Origin: Echinimonas agarilytica
GTDB lineage: Bacteria > Pseudomonadota > Gammaproteobacteria > Enterobacterales > Neiellaceae
Assembly (NCBI RefSeq): GCF_023703465.1
Contig: NZ_JAMQGP010000009.1
Span: 124,001-188,000 of the forward strand
Direction: 5' to 3'
DNA: 64,000 bases
The translations under genes were made by a program, and so were the position numbers. The notes under the pieces are model-generated. The model did not search any database and was not told where the DNA came from. It was given only the letters and a program-made list of their open reading frames with translations. Shown piece after piece: positions 38,566-47,783 of the stretch (position 1 is the first letter of the stretch; every line of letters starts with the position of its first letter).

Positions 38566-38595
38566 GAAACATTCGCGGGGGAACGAACGATGAGG

Positions 38596-39960
38596 TTAGC
38601 TATTAGGTATTGTCTTTCTACGTTTAGCTAAATCCTCTTCTACTGTTTCCATCACCGCATGGGTGTATGGATAAAAGATAATAATAAGACCCGACAACAA
38701 CGCAAAAGTTCCCGGAATAATGCTCACAAGTAAAATAATTGACTCAAGAGCTTGATTATTTTGAGGTTGATTGGCTTCATAACCCGCTGCACCAAGCATA
38801 TATCCAGTCAACGAACCTCCTATGACTAAACCTGCTTTGATGCCTATCATCATCGTTGAATAGATCAACGCCATGACTTTTCGGCCCGTTTTCCACTCGG
38901 TATAATCTGCTAAATCTGCATACAGTACATAGACCAGCACGGGAATCGGTCCAGCAAAAAATGATGATACTACATTTACAGCCAACATAGTCTGGTACTG
39001 GTCCGGTGGAATAAAATAGAACCCGAATAATCCCAATGCCACACAACTCGTTAAACACACAAGAAGATTGCGTTTTTCGAAACGTTTCGACACATAATTA
39101 GTGCAAACAATACCGGCTAAAAATGCAAGACTGCCCACCGTAAAAAATAACGCCGCTTTGGACTGGTCGCCCACATAGTAGTCAAAATAAAACAGCAATG
39201 CGCCATTGCGAACAGCCACATGCATGAGATTAAATAGCGCCGACACGAACAGTACAATCCAACCGATATTAGTCACCAAGGCCTTTAAGTTTCCCGCAAT
39301 ATCGACTTTGTCAGATATTGCGCCTGAAACCCGCTCCTTGGTGGTCATAAAAGTGAATATATAAAGGCAAGTAGCAACCACCATAAACAAACCAATGGTT
39401 AGCTGATACCCCTGAGCAATATTGCCTTCTGAACCAGAAAATGTGCCAATTAACCAAAGTGTTACGGCTCCAACAACTAACTGGCCGCTGAACGAACAAA
39501 AGAAGCGATAACTCGACAGCTGCGTCCGCTCGGTACAGTCGGACGTCATCACACCCATGAGCGCTGAGTAAGGAATCTGCACCACTGTATATAATAACAT
39601 GGCCAACGAATACGAAACCCAAGCATAGATCAGTTTTGATTCGCTCGACCAATCGGGCGTAATGAACATTAAGTAGCCTGTGATGCCGAGTGGAATAGAA
39701 CCCATCAAGACCCAAGGCCGATATCGCCCCCACTTGCTTTGCGTGCGATCGGCAAAAATACCCACCAACGGGTCGGTCACGATATCTAGGATACGAGTCA
39801 CCGCGAACATGGTTGCAGCTGCCGTTGCTGAAATTCCAAATACATCAACATAGAATTTCAGTAGAAATAGGTTCCAAGTATGGAACAACAAGTTCGCGGC
39901 AAAGTCGCCACTACCGTACCCGACCTTTTCCAAAAAACTTAACTTGTGTTGTTGGCTCAT
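38596..39960 (-). CDS. GPH-family sugar:cation symporter, probable xyloside/xylose transporter
   Basis: 454 residues with 12 predicted membrane helices. The opening GYGSGDFAANL and the loop DRTQSKWGRYRPW are signatures of the glycoside-pentoside-hexuronide family (MelB, XynT type). It should take xylo-oligosaccharides or xylose across the inner membrane. It is the last gene of the operon, 101 nt after a cytoplasmic GH43 xylosidase, an arrangement matching import of short xylosides and intracellular cleavage. Substrate is inferred from neighbours only. Confidence 0.92.
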   Translation of the reverse strand: MSQQHKLSFLEKVGYGSGDFAANLLFHTWNLFLLKFYVDVFGISATAAATMFAVTRILDIVTDPLVGIFADRTQSKWGRYRPWVLMGSIPLGITGYLMFITPDWSSESKLIYAWVSYSLAMLLYTVVQIPYSALMGVMTSDCTERTQLSSYRFFCSFSGQLVVGAVTLWLIGTFSGSEGNIAQGYQLTIGLFMVVATCLYIFTFMTTKERVSGAISDKVDIAGNLKALVTNIGWIVLFVSALFNLMHVAVRNGALLFYFDYYVGDQSKAALFFTVGSLAFLAGIVCTNYVSKRFEKRNLLVCLTSCVALGLFGFYFIPPDQYQTMLAVNVVSSFFAGPIPVLVYVLYADLADYTEWKTGRKVMALIYSTMMIGIKAGLVIGGSLTGYMLGAAGYEANQPQNNQALESIILLVSIIPGTFALLSGLIIIFYPYTHAVMETVEEDLAKRRKTIPNS

Positions 39961-40061
39961 GTGCTACTTATACTCCCATACACATCAAATACAGAGCCAA
40001 CGAGGCCGACTCTCAGTTCGCATCACATCAGCGCTAAACAAAGGTCTCGCGCCCAAATAAT

Positions 40062-41678
40062 CTAAAATTCCCGGTACTCAAACCAATCGAAGTCGGCATG
40101 AATACCTTGGCCTGAAAGGTCTTGGCAAGCCATTCCCACAAATGCGCCCGTGAAGGCTGCGTGGAATCGATGTGTAAAGTTGGATGCGTGTTCATCTGAC
40201 AGTCGGCTACCGTCAAGCACAGGACCTACTTTGATCCACTCCCCCTGCTTCAATGCATAAAAATACTGTAACTGGGCGCCATCAAAATCGGCTTTCAAAT
40301 AGACGCGTTCAGCGCCAGTGATGTCGATAGGTTCTGCCAACGGATGGTCATAATCAACCCGGTCGACGCTGATTAAGTTGAGAAATTTCTTACTCTTATC
40401 GCCACCTAAATCATCGCCATGAATATACAAATAATGGAAATAATACGTATTGTAATAACAGGTTAAACCCGCCATTTGTTGAAAGTTATCTGGCTCGAAC
40501 TCAACGCAAGTGGCTGTTTCAATGTGGTGCGCTTGCACACGTCGCGCAACCAAGCTTTGGTTAAAACAAGACGATAGCGACTCACGCCCATATAAACGCA
40601 TAAAGCCGGGACGTTGCGCTAAATTGACCCAATCAGCGGTCATTGGAATACGTGGCGCTTGGAAGTTGATATCAATGGTTTCGTCATCAAAATCAAGGCG
40701 CTCTGCTAATTCAGGAAATGCATGTTCAGGTAAATTAGGGGCTTCTACTTTGCACCTCGCTTGACGCCCACCGCATGCCAAATACAACCAGTCATCATCG
40801 CGCCATTCCATTTTTTCAATCGCCGTTTCGCGACCAGTGATGCAGTTGCCACGTTCCGTTAGCGGTCGCCCTGTTAGAAATACTGCGTACCAATCGCCAT
40901 TTTGTGTTTCTACAATGTCGCCATGGCCGGTTCGTTGAAGGTACGCACTCGGTTGCTCTAAGGCCGAAATAATAGGGTTTTCTGGATGAACCTCATAGGG
41001 GCCAGTGATGGTACGAGACCGTGCAAGCGTCATGCAGTGCTCATATCCAGTCCCCCCCTCAGCAGTAAGCAGATAGTAGTAACCATTGCGTTTGTAGAGG
41101 TGTGGCCCCTCTGTTCTGCCGCGTTCAGTGCCTTCAAAAATGTATTCAACATCACCAACAAGCTTGTTCGTATCTTTGCAGTATTGTTGAAGCACAATTC
41201 CACCAAAGAATTTGTCGTGACGGTGATCCACAATCATGTTGACCAACCATGTTTTACCGTCATCGTCATGGAAAAATGATGAGTCAAAGCCGCTAGAATT
41301 CAGATATACCGGCTCAGACCAGGGGCCATTAATGTCAGTGGCCGTCACCACATAGTTGGGCGTGTCTTTCCATGGGCTGTCGAATCGACGCACATTGGTA
41401 TACAAAAGGTAAAACACACCTTCATAATGTGTTAAGCACGGAGCCCAAACGCCGCACGAATCTGGAATGCCAGCCATGTCGAGTTGCGAAACGCGATCTA
41501 AGGGTCTATTGATAAGTTGCCAATGAACCAAGTCTTTCGAATGGTGAATTTGGTATCCGGGAAACCATTCAAAGGTCGATGTAACAACGTAGTAGTCGTC
41601 CTCCACACGAATGATGCTAGGATCTGGATTGAAGCCTCGGATAATTGGGTTTTTTATCATCGTCATCGTCATTGTCAT
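40062..41678 (-). CDS. GH43 beta-xylosidase (subfamily 11 type), cytoplasmic
   Basis: About 538 residues without a signal peptide. A five-bladed propeller domain (1-320) plus a C-terminal beta-sandwich, as in Selenomonas xylosidase SXA. The catalytic base is Asp19 in NPDPS, the pKa-setting Asp is 132 in FDSSFFHDDDG and the acid is Glu190 in GRTEGPH. It releases xylose from imported xylo-oligosaccharides, possibly arabinose as a side activity. The start is ambiguous: four in-frame ATGs stand 6 nt apart (MTMTMTMIKN), none with a good ribosome site, so the true N-terminus may be any of them. Confidence 0.95.
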   Translation of the reverse strand: MTMTMTMIKNPIIRGFNPDPSIIRVEDDYYVVTSTFEWFPGYQIHHSKDLVHWQLINRPLDRVSQLDMAGIPDSCGVWAPCLTHYEGVFYLLYTNVRRFDSPWKDTPNYVVTATDINGPWSEPVYLNSSGFDSSFFHDDDGKTWLVNMIVDHRHDKFFGGIVLQQYCKDTNKLVGDVEYIFEGTERGRTEGPHLYKRNGYYYLLTAEGGTGYEHCMTLARSRTITGPYEVHPENPIISALEQPSAYLQRTGHGDIVETQNGDWYAVFLTGRPLTERGNCITGRETAIEKMEWRDDDWLYLACGGRQARCKVEAPNLPEHAFPELAERLDFDDETIDINFQAPRIPMTADWVNLAQRPGFMRLYGRESLSSCFNQSLVARRVQAHHIETATCVEFEPDNFQQMAGLTCYYNTYYFHYLYIHGDDLGGDKSKKFLNLISVDRVDYDHPLAEPIDITGAERVYLKADFDGAQLQYFYALKQGEWIKVGPVLDGSRLSDEHASNFTHRFHAAFTGAFVGMACQDLSGQGIHADFDWFEYREF

Positions 41679-41736
41679 TTAATTCTAATTATCTGCTTAT
41701 TCGAATTGACGTACTCACGTCGCTAGTTTTCATCGT

Positions 41737-43353
41737 CTACACTCCTGTATATACAGGGAGGATTTTTGATTGGGTCAACTCACCGTTCACTTTCCGCAGC
41801 AAATTTAGAGGGTTATCGTTTTTCAGAGCACTTGGCAAATACGCATCAGGCAAGCCTTGATAGGCAACAAAACGAGCAAAACGCAACATGGCGTCGGCAC
41901 CTACACTGGTGGTGGACGCAGCAGATGACGCTGGATAAGGACCACCATGTTGCTGAGAAGGACACACTTCCACACCGGTTGGAAAACCGTTGTATATCAC
42001 TCGTCCTGCGAACTGCTCTAAACGTTCTAACAACGCGTTAGCTTGTGTCTTGTCTTTGTCGGTCGCATGTACTGTGGCGGTTAGGTTACCTTCAAAACTG
42101 TCAGCAACTTGGAGCATTTGCTGCTCGTTGTCGCATTCAACAATCATGGTCACAGGACCGAATATTTCTTCTTGAAGTGTCTTATCCACAAGAAAATCTT
42201 GAGCCGAAGTTTTTAATACAATATTGGGCGGTGTTGATGTGTCGGAATCTGAAAGTTCGACTTGATTCAGCCATTTCACGTCTGAGCGAGCAGTGATTTC
42301 CTTCACTGCGCGAACAAGTGCATTGCCGATATTGTCATTCAGTAACAGGCCTCGCGGAGTCTCGCTTAAACCTTTGGCTACTGCAGTGTTAAAATCGGCA
42401 TTGCCGGTTGTAACAACGACACCTGGCGAGGTACAAAACTGACCGGTTCCCATTGCCACAGAAGCGGCCAACGTGGTTCCAATCGCTTCACCGCGCGTGC
42501 TCATTGCATCAGTAGCAACAAAAATTGGATTAACACTGCCCATTTCAGCAAATACCGGAATTGGTGTTGGACGCGATGCAGCAATATCCATGAACGCTCG
42601 GCCACCACCGAGTGAGCCCGTAAACCCTACAGCTTGAACCACTGGATGTTTAACAAGTTCGCCGCCGAGTTCATGTGTTGCGCCTTGCAACATTGAAAAC
42701 ACGCCGCGGGGCATGTTGCATCGCGTGATCGCTGCATCGAGTGCATGGCAAAACAATTCATTGGTTGCAGGATGAGAAGGATGACCTTTGACGATCACTG
42801 GGTTACCGGCGGCCAACGCCGACGCAGTATCGCCCCCAACACTGCCATATGCGAAAGGAAAGTTAGACGCTCCGAACACGGCAACAGGGCCCAACGGGCG
42901 CATCATGCGGCGCAAGTCTGGCTTAGGCACGGGCTTACGATCCGGGATAGCGGTATCGATACTGGCTTGAACCCATTGACCTTGTGCCACGATATCGGCA
43001 AACGCTCTTAGTTGACCACAGGTGCGAGCCCGCTCCCCTGTCATACGAGGGATGCCCAATCCCGATTCAGCATCGGCTGTTTCGAGCAGTTGATCGCCCA
43101 ACGACTCTATTTCCTCAGCAATCGTATTTAAAAACTCTGAAATTTGAATATGTGAACATACCCGGTACTCAGCAAACGCAGTTTGCGCTGCAGATGCTGC
43201 GGCCTCTAATTCTGCTAGACCACAACTGTTATAGGTTGCTAAGGCTTTGCCAGTCACTGGACTTTTGGACTGAAACACCTCACTTGATGGTATTATCCAA
43301 CTTCCAGCAATGTAAGACTTTTGATTCAATTTCACCATTGTGGCGTTCTCCAT
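41737..43353 (-). CDS. 2-oxoglutarate semialdehyde dehydrogenase (aldehyde dehydrogenase)
   Basis: 538 residues. It oxidises alpha-ketoglutaric semialdehyde to 2-oxoglutarate with NAD(P)+, the last step of the oxidative pentose route. FGASNFPFAYGSVGGDTASALAAGN (split: FGASNFPFAY, SALAAGNPVIVK) is characteristic of this ALDH branch. The catalytic Glu is in FAEMGS (about 270) and the nucleophile Cys in GTGQFCTSPG (about 307). The C-terminal PSQQHGGPYPAS is also typical. It follows the deoxyxylonate dehydratase gene after 92 nt. A short palindrome (41744-41757) covers its last codons. Confidence 0.93.
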   Translation of the reverse strand: MENATMVKLNQKSYIAGSWIIPSSEVFQSKSPVTGKALATYNSCGLAELEAAASAAQTAFAEYRVCSHIQISEFLNTIAEEIESLGDQLLETADAESGLGIPRMTGERARTCGQLRAFADIVAQGQWVQASIDTAIPDRKPVPKPDLRRMMRPLGPVAVFGASNFPFAYGSVGGDTASALAAGNPVIVKGHPSHPATNELFCHALDAAITRCNMPRGVFSMLQGATHELGGELVKHPVVQAVGFTGSLGGGRAFMDIAASRPTPIPVFAEMGSVNPIFVATDAMSTRGEAIGTTLAASVAMGTGQFCTSPGVVVTTGNADFNTAVAKGLSETPRGLLLNDNIGNALVRAVKEITARSDVKWLNQVELSDSDTSTPPNIVLKTSAQDFLVDKTLQEEIFGPVTMIVECDNEQQMLQVADSFEGNLTATVHATDKDKTQANALLERLEQFAGRVIYNGFPTGVEVCPSQQHGGPYPASSAASTTSVGADAMLRFARFVAYQGLPDAYLPSALKNDNPLNLLRKVNGELTQSKILPVYTGV

Positions 43354-43445
43354 TTGTATCGTTTAACCCAAACGTCACTACGAATAAGTTTTAAAATTAT
43401 TTTGACCAGATCTGAGCCTGTGTGGCTGCTCCGTTGATCATGTAT

Positions 43446-44621
43446 TTATAAAAGGCCACGTTGCGCTAAGTTTTTCATTAATGCTGTGATACCAAACTCC
43501 CAAGGAGCAGCCTTGTTAGACAAAGTCACGGTATTGGTGAGTGTGCCGAGTTTGGCCGAAGAAATGCGAACAACATCGTCCATTTTATGGGTAAAACCTT
43601 GGCCTTCACCGCCCCGGTCTTGAGTGGGCGCGAATAAGGTTCCGGTGAACAAAGCAAGGCCGTCTGGATATTGGTGATTGTCTGAAATTGTTTGTGCGAC
43701 TAAATCCAACACGTCCCGACTAATCTTGCTCATGTCACTACCGTCTTGCAGTGAATATTGATCTTCCGGCCCATCAATTGTGAGTTTTACTTCAGCGCTA
43801 CGAACATCTTCAATACTAAATGTTTCGTCAAATAGACGAATAAACGGGCCGAGTGAACATGATGCATTGTTGTCTTTCGCTTTGCCTAACAACAAAGCAC
43901 TCCGTCCTTCAACATCTCTTAGATTGACGTCATTGCCCAACGTGGCCCCTAAAACTTCCGCGTGTCTGTTCACTGCTAAAACGACTTCGGGCTCAGGATT
44001 ATTCCAGTTTGAAATGGGGTGCAGACCGACCTCAGCTCCAATGCCAACTGACGATAACGGCTGAGATTTAGTGAATACCTCTGCATAAGGGCCAATTCCA
44101 ACTTCGAGATATTGAGACCACAACCCCTCTTGCTGCAAGATAGCTTTTAAAGTCTCAGCCTCTTCGGACCCCGGTTTAATGTCATTGATGTTATCGCCAA
44201 TACGTGCGTGGATTTTATTCCGAACTGCAGCAGCTTTTTCAGCATCACCTTCAGCGCGCTCTTCAATGACACGCTCGAGCATGGAACATATGAAGGTCAC
44301 ACCACAGGCCTTAATCGCTTGCACATCAAATGGCGACAAGAAGTAGGCTTTATTCAAATCAGGCATAACAATCGAATTGGCAGCGATATCTTCAAAGTCA
44401 CCAATTTTTGAAAGTTTGGTCAGATCAACGTCAGACTTTGAAAAATTGTTGTTCAATAGTTCTGCACATGTTGAGCCAAGCGGCGATAAATCGTACACAC
44501 CATGTTCGGTGATCCATACAGGAGCTGGCCCAGCCACACTGCCAGTCACTGCGCTTGGAAGCCACACGCGTCCTAACAAAGAACCCGCAAATTCGTCGTG
44601 CGGCAAAATAGAATTGGTCAT
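43446..44621 (-). CDS. xylX: 2-keto-3-deoxy-D-xylonate dehydratase (FAH fold, XylX type)
   Basis: About 391 residues of the fumarylacetoacetate-hydrolase superfamily, in the long XylX-like branch. It should remove water from 2-keto-3-deoxyxylonate to give 2-oxoglutarate semialdehyde. Metal-site and family stretches include ISNWNNPEPEVVLAV (the Glu pair), GNDVNLRDVEGRSALLLGKAKD (split) and the C-terminal LFTGTLFAPTQDRG. The frame begins at 44639, but AAGGA precedes the ATG at 44621, which is preferred. The flanking lactonase and semialdehyde dehydrogenase support the step. Confidence 0.9.
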   Translation of the reverse strand: MTNSILPHDEFAGSLLGRVWLPSAVTGSVAGPAPVWITEHGVYDLSPLGSTCAELLNNNFSKSDVDLTKLSKIGDFEDIAANSIVMPDLNKAYFLSPFDVQAIKACGVTFICSMLERVIEERAEGDAEKAAAVRNKIHARIGDNINDIKPGSEEAETLKAILQQEGLWSQYLEVGIGPYAEVFTKSQPLSSVGIGAEVGLHPISNWNNPEPEVVLAVNRHAEVLGATLGNDVNLRDVEGRSALLLGKAKDNNASCSLGPFIRLFDETFSIEDVRSAEVKLTIDGPEDQYSLQDGSDMSKISRDVLDLVAQTISDNHQYPDGLALFTGTLFAPTQDRGGEGQGFTHKMDDVVRISSAKLGTLTNTVTLSNKAAPWEFGITALMKNLAQRGLL

Positions 44622-44648
44622 TGTTAAATCATCCTTCATGAAGAGTAT

Positions 44649-45596
44649 TTAGCCTTTGAATTTTTGAGTCTGAAGCCCGGTAAAGCCCGGCTTGCAAGAA
44701 AACAAACTACCCGCTAAAGGGAACGCTTTAAGTTGTTCGGGTGTCATGCCGCAGCGTGCAGTTGTGATGTACAAGGTATCGAGATTCTGCCCGCCAAAGG
44801 TACAGCTTGTGATGTTTGGACACGGTAGTTCGATCACCCGATCAATACTGCCACTGACCGAATACCGCGTGACTCGTGCGCCACCAAAGTGGGCCAACCA
44901 AATACCACCTTCTGAATCAACGGTAATGCCGTCTGTGGAACCATCTTTGCCCATATCGAGCGAGGCGAAAATACGTTTGTTTGAAATGTTGTCTTGATGG
45001 TCGACGTCAAAGGCGTAAATCACCCCTAAGCCTGTATCATTGTGATACATAGTATGGCCATCAGGACTAAATGCAGGGCCATTGGTAATAATGTAATCGT
45101 GATCCATCTTTGCAACTTGATGATCGGGTGACAATTTATAAAGCGCCCCAGTTGTCGCTGTTAAACCGTCATCCATAGAACCCGCCCAGAAATTACCGTG
45201 ATGATCGATTTTTCCGTCATTAAAGCGGTTACCAGGTTTGTCAGACTCCACCAAATCGATTGCTTTGATAGTACAGGTATTAAAATCTATGGCGGCGAAA
45301 CCGTCACGAATAGTGGCTATAAAACCACCTTGCTCGCGTTGTGCTAATGCAGTGACTTCGGTTTCAAACGTCCATGTTTTGTTGGTTCGATTTATCACAT
45401 CAAAGCAGTGAACATGCTTGCGGAGAATATCAACCCAATAGAGACTCTGTTGTTCTGCGACCCATAAAGGTCCTTCGCCCAGCTCGGCATTCAGTTGGCT
45501 TTCCACAACCAGAGCGTGAGTCTGGTCAATACTTTTTACCAGACTAAGTTCACTGTCTTGCGTTACATCACTTTCGCGCATACACCACACACTCAT
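44649..45596 (-). CDS. xylC: SMP-30/gluconolactonase-type xylonolactonase
   Basis: 315 residues, a six-bladed metal-dependent propeller. Metal ligands can be placed in ELGEGPLW (Glu), TNGPAFSPDG (Asn) and STDGITVDSEG (Asp), with NDGKIDHHGNFWAGSMD in the middle blade. It opens xylonolactone (or arabinolactone) produced by the adjoining dehydrogenase. The N-terminal about 35 residues before the first blade are longer than usual, so an internal start is possible, but no better ribosome site was found. It begins 2 nt after the dehydrogenase stop. Confidence 0.91.
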   Translation of the reverse strand: MSVWCMRESDVTQDSELSLVKSIDQTHALVVESQLNAELGEGPLWVAEQQSLYWVDILRKHVHCFDVINRTNKTWTFETEVTALAQREQGGFIATIRDGFAAIDFNTCTIKAIDLVESDKPGNRFNDGKIDHHGNFWAGSMDDGLTATTGALYKLSPDHQVAKMDHDYIITNGPAFSPDGHTMYHNDTGLGVIYAFDVDHQDNISNKRIFASLDMGKDGSTDGITVDSEGGIWLAHFGGARVTRYSVSGSIDRVIELPCPNITSCTFGGQNLDTLYITTARCGMTPEQLKAFPLAGSLFSCKPGFTGLQTQKFKG

Positions 45597-45598
45597 AT

Positions 45599-46399
45599 TT
45601 AGTCACTTCCAGCGTATTCAGAATCATTGCCGATACCTTCACCGCCCAATCCTAAGTAGCCGCCATCCACTGGCAAGTCAGTACCGGTAATAAAGCTGGC
45701 TTCTTGGCTGAGTAAAAATAGTACAGCGCTTGCCACTTCCTCAGGTAAACCACAACGCCTTAGCATGTGGTATTTACCCCATATAGGACCGTACTTCTCG
45801 CGGTCGTAACCGGCAGACTTGTCCACTTCACGCGTCCAAATCCAACCGGGGCTCACACTATTGACACGAACGCCCAATGGTGCCAAATCCAAAGCAGAAC
45901 AACGCGTCAATTGAGCGACAGCGCCCTTGGCGGAGTTGTAGGTCCAACGTCCCGGCTGCGCAATATGAGCTGAAATGCTTGATATATTGACAATGGCTCC
46001 GCTACCGGATTTCTCCATGTAAGCGGCACAATATTGGATCATTGATGCAAAGCCCATTGGTCCAACGGTCATTGAACGAACCCACTGCTCTCGGCTTGCA
46101 TCCAAGCCGGCAGCGGTAAAAGCGAAGGCGTTGTTTACCAATAAATCAATGCCCCCCATATGAGTCGCAGCAGTGTCCACTAATTGCCTACAAAAATCGT
46201 CTTCGCCCATATCTCCGTGAACAAATTCAATCTCGGCACCCTTTTTCCTTAACTGTTCAACCGCCTCTTCACCTGAGTCTTTCTCAATATCACTGATCAC
46301 ACACTTGCAACCGTAAGGTATAAGCGCCTCAACGCAGGCGCGTCCAATGCCCTGCGCGCCTCCTGTAACGATGACTCGCTTACCTTCTAATCCACGCAT
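45599..46399 (-). CDS. SDR-family D-xylose 1-dehydrogenase (probable)
   Basis: About 266 residues of a classical short-chain dehydrogenase. The cofactor loop is TGGAQGIG, NNAFAF follows, catalytic Ser lies in NISSIS, and Tyr/Lys in YNSAK. The C-terminal TGTDLPVDGGYLG is standard. It probably oxidises D-xylose to xylonolactone; L-arabinose is an alternative. The frame is open to 46444, but GGAG is well placed for the tandem ATGs at 46402/46399, so the latter is used. First gene of the six-gene operon ending at the transporter. Confidence 0.88.
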   Translation of the reverse strand: MRGLEGKRVIVTGGAQGIGRACVEALIPYGCKCVISDIEKDSGEEAVEQLRKKGAEIEFVHGDMGEDDFCRQLVDTAATHMGGIDLLVNNAFAFTAAGLDASREQWVRSMTVGPMGFASMIQYCAAYMEKSGSGAIVNISSISAHIAQPGRWTYNSAKGAVAQLTRCSALDLAPLGVRVNSVSPGWIWTREVDKSAGYDREKYGPIWGKYHMLRRCGLPEEVASAVLFLLSQEASFITGTDLPVDGGYLGLGGEGIGNDSEYAGSD

Positions 46400-46790
46400 C
46401 ATTCTTCTCCAAGCAATGGTTCGATCTCGTCGGTTCGATACCATGTTTACTCTTTTAGCACTTTAATTTTGGGGGTCAGGCTCCACTCAAATGTTACCGA
46501 TATCTTTTTGTTTTACATCTATTGTTAAGTGGAGTTAAACCCTAATAATAATAATAACTTTAAGCCTGTTGAAGCTAAATTAAATAATTGTTACCGTTAC
46601 CATATAAATTTGAGTTTAACGCGTTTTGAATCCAATATGGAAGCGGTTGCATCAAATCTTTTGATGCATCGACAAAATTGAGAACTGGCGCTGAGAAATA
46701 ACGAATAACAATGTGAGGGAGGCCTCATTGTCGCCCAAACGCGTCCTTACACATATACCGAAGGGATACGAACACAGGAATACAACTACT
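46400..46790. promoter_or_regulatory. Divergent control region between xylose operon and hydroxyacid dehydrogenase
   Basis: No gene is supported in these 391 nt. They hold two copies of TGTTACCG(A/T)TA (46492-46502 and 46589-46599), which resemble half sites of LacI-family operators. A widely spaced repeat CTCCACT/AGTGGAG (46481-46487, 46528-46534) brackets the first copy. There is also a (TAA)5 run and a perfect 9-bp-arm palindrome. The density of symmetric motifs suggests a local sugar-responsive repressor whose gene is not in the window. Confidence 0.65.
46648..46668. repeat. Perfect palindrome, possible operator
   Basis: TGCATCAAA (46648-46656), spacer TCT, TTTGATGCA (46660-46668). Arms of 9 bp without mismatch, 123 nt before the hydroxyacid dehydrogenase start. 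It has no T run, so an operator is more likely than a terminator. Confidence 0.6.
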
Positions 46791-47738
46791 ATGAAAGTCG
46801 TAATTACTGATTGCAATTTTGAATCATTTGACCAAGAAAAAACCGTTTGTAAGCAACACGGATTTGAGCTTCAACTGCATCAGTGCTCTACGCCTGCCGA
46901 AGTTATCTCCGTTGCGCAAAGTGCAGACGCGTTACTGGTGCAATATGCCCCAATTACTCGTGAAGTACTCCAGCGTTTGTGCCACTGTAAGGTCGTTGTT
47001 CGCTATGGTATTGGAGTCGATTCGATTGATATCGAAGCGGCTAAAGAATTAGGAATCGCAGTGTGCAATGTACCTGACTATGGAATTGATGAGGTTGCAG
47101 ATCACGCTGCTGCCCTGGCACTTTCTTTGGGTCGTCAGTTGCCCTATTTCGACCATAAAATCCGGCAGCAACAATGGCCTGCTGGTACACCTACCCCATT
47201 AATGTCATTTTCTGATATGACATTTGCGATTGTTGGGGCAGGAAGAATTGGTCAAGCGCTTGTTCAGCGCATGCGCCCATTCGGATTCAAATTTGTAGCA
47301 TATGATCCGTTTGTCAGTGCAAACGATTTAGCCCACATAGGTATTAAAAAGCTCGAACTGGATGAACTCTTTGCAACGGCAGATGTGGTGTCCTTGCATT
47401 TACCTTTAATAGAAGCGACGCATCATGTGATTAACGCGCAGCGCCTCAAACAAATGAAGTCAAACGCAGCCCTGATTAACACTTCCCGTGGCGGACTCGT
47501 GGACACCCAAGCGCTGGCGATGGCCTTAGAAAAAGGAGAGATTGCGTTTGCTGGCATTGACGTGTTCGAATCGGAGCCGATGGAACAGAGTCATCCTCTT
47601 CGCCGATGCACGAATGCAATTCTGACTCCTCATATTGCTTACTATAGCGTGGCCAGTGTTGTGCGCTTGCAACGCTATGCAATTGAAGATGTGGCGCGTT
47701 GTTTACTTGGAGAAGACCTGCGTTGCCGGGTGTGTTGA
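46791..47738 (+). CDS. D-isomer-specific 2-hydroxyacid dehydrogenase
   Basis: About 315 residues. NAD-binding GAGRIGQ sits mid-protein; catalytic Arg is in NTSRGG, Glu in DVFESEP and His in LTPHIAYY. It should interconvert a 2-keto acid and its D-2-hydroxy acid, for instance glyoxylate, hydroxypyruvate or a sugar-derived keto acid. The frame is open back to a GTG at 46713, but homology-like sequence begins at the ATG at 46791 (MKVVITDC); AGGA lies 11 nt upstream. Divergent from the xylose operon and sharing its control region, it may be co-induced, yet no step of the known Weimberg route needs it. Confidence 0.9.
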   Translation: MKVVITDCNFESFDQEKTVCKQHGFELQLHQCSTPAEVISVAQSADALLVQYAPITREVLQRLCHCKVVVRYGIGVDSIDIEAAKELGIAVCNVPDYGIDEVADHAAALALSLGRQLPYFDHKIRQQQWPAGTPTPLMSFSDMTFAIVGAGRIGQALVQRMRPFGFKFVAYDPFVSANDLAHIGIKKLELDELFATADVVSLHLPLIEATHHVINAQRLKQMKSNAALINTSRGGLVDTQALAMALEKGEIAFAGIDVFESEPMEQSHPLRRCTNAILTPHIAYYSVASVVRLQRYAIEDVARCLLGEDLRCRVC

Positions 47739-47759
47739 TGAGTTGCAGGCAGGTTTTTT
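47717..47759 (+). terminator. Weak candidate terminator after hydroxyacid dehydrogenase
   Basis: CCTGC (47717-47721) can pair with GCAGG (47745-47749), and six T follow at 47754-47759. The loop is long and the stem overlaps the stop codon, so this is only tentative. Confidence 0.35.
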
Positions 47760-47783
47760 AAGCACTTATATCGGCTTTGCAGG

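Noticed and set aside
41744-41757. LexA-like box CCTGTATATACAGG
   Set aside because: CTG and CAG are separated by 6 nt, not the 10 nt of gammaproteobacterial LexA sites, and the dyad lies inside the end of a coding region.
46542-46557. (TAA)5 run in the xylose control region
   Set aside because: Too short and too common in A/T-rich spacers to be called a phase-variable tract.
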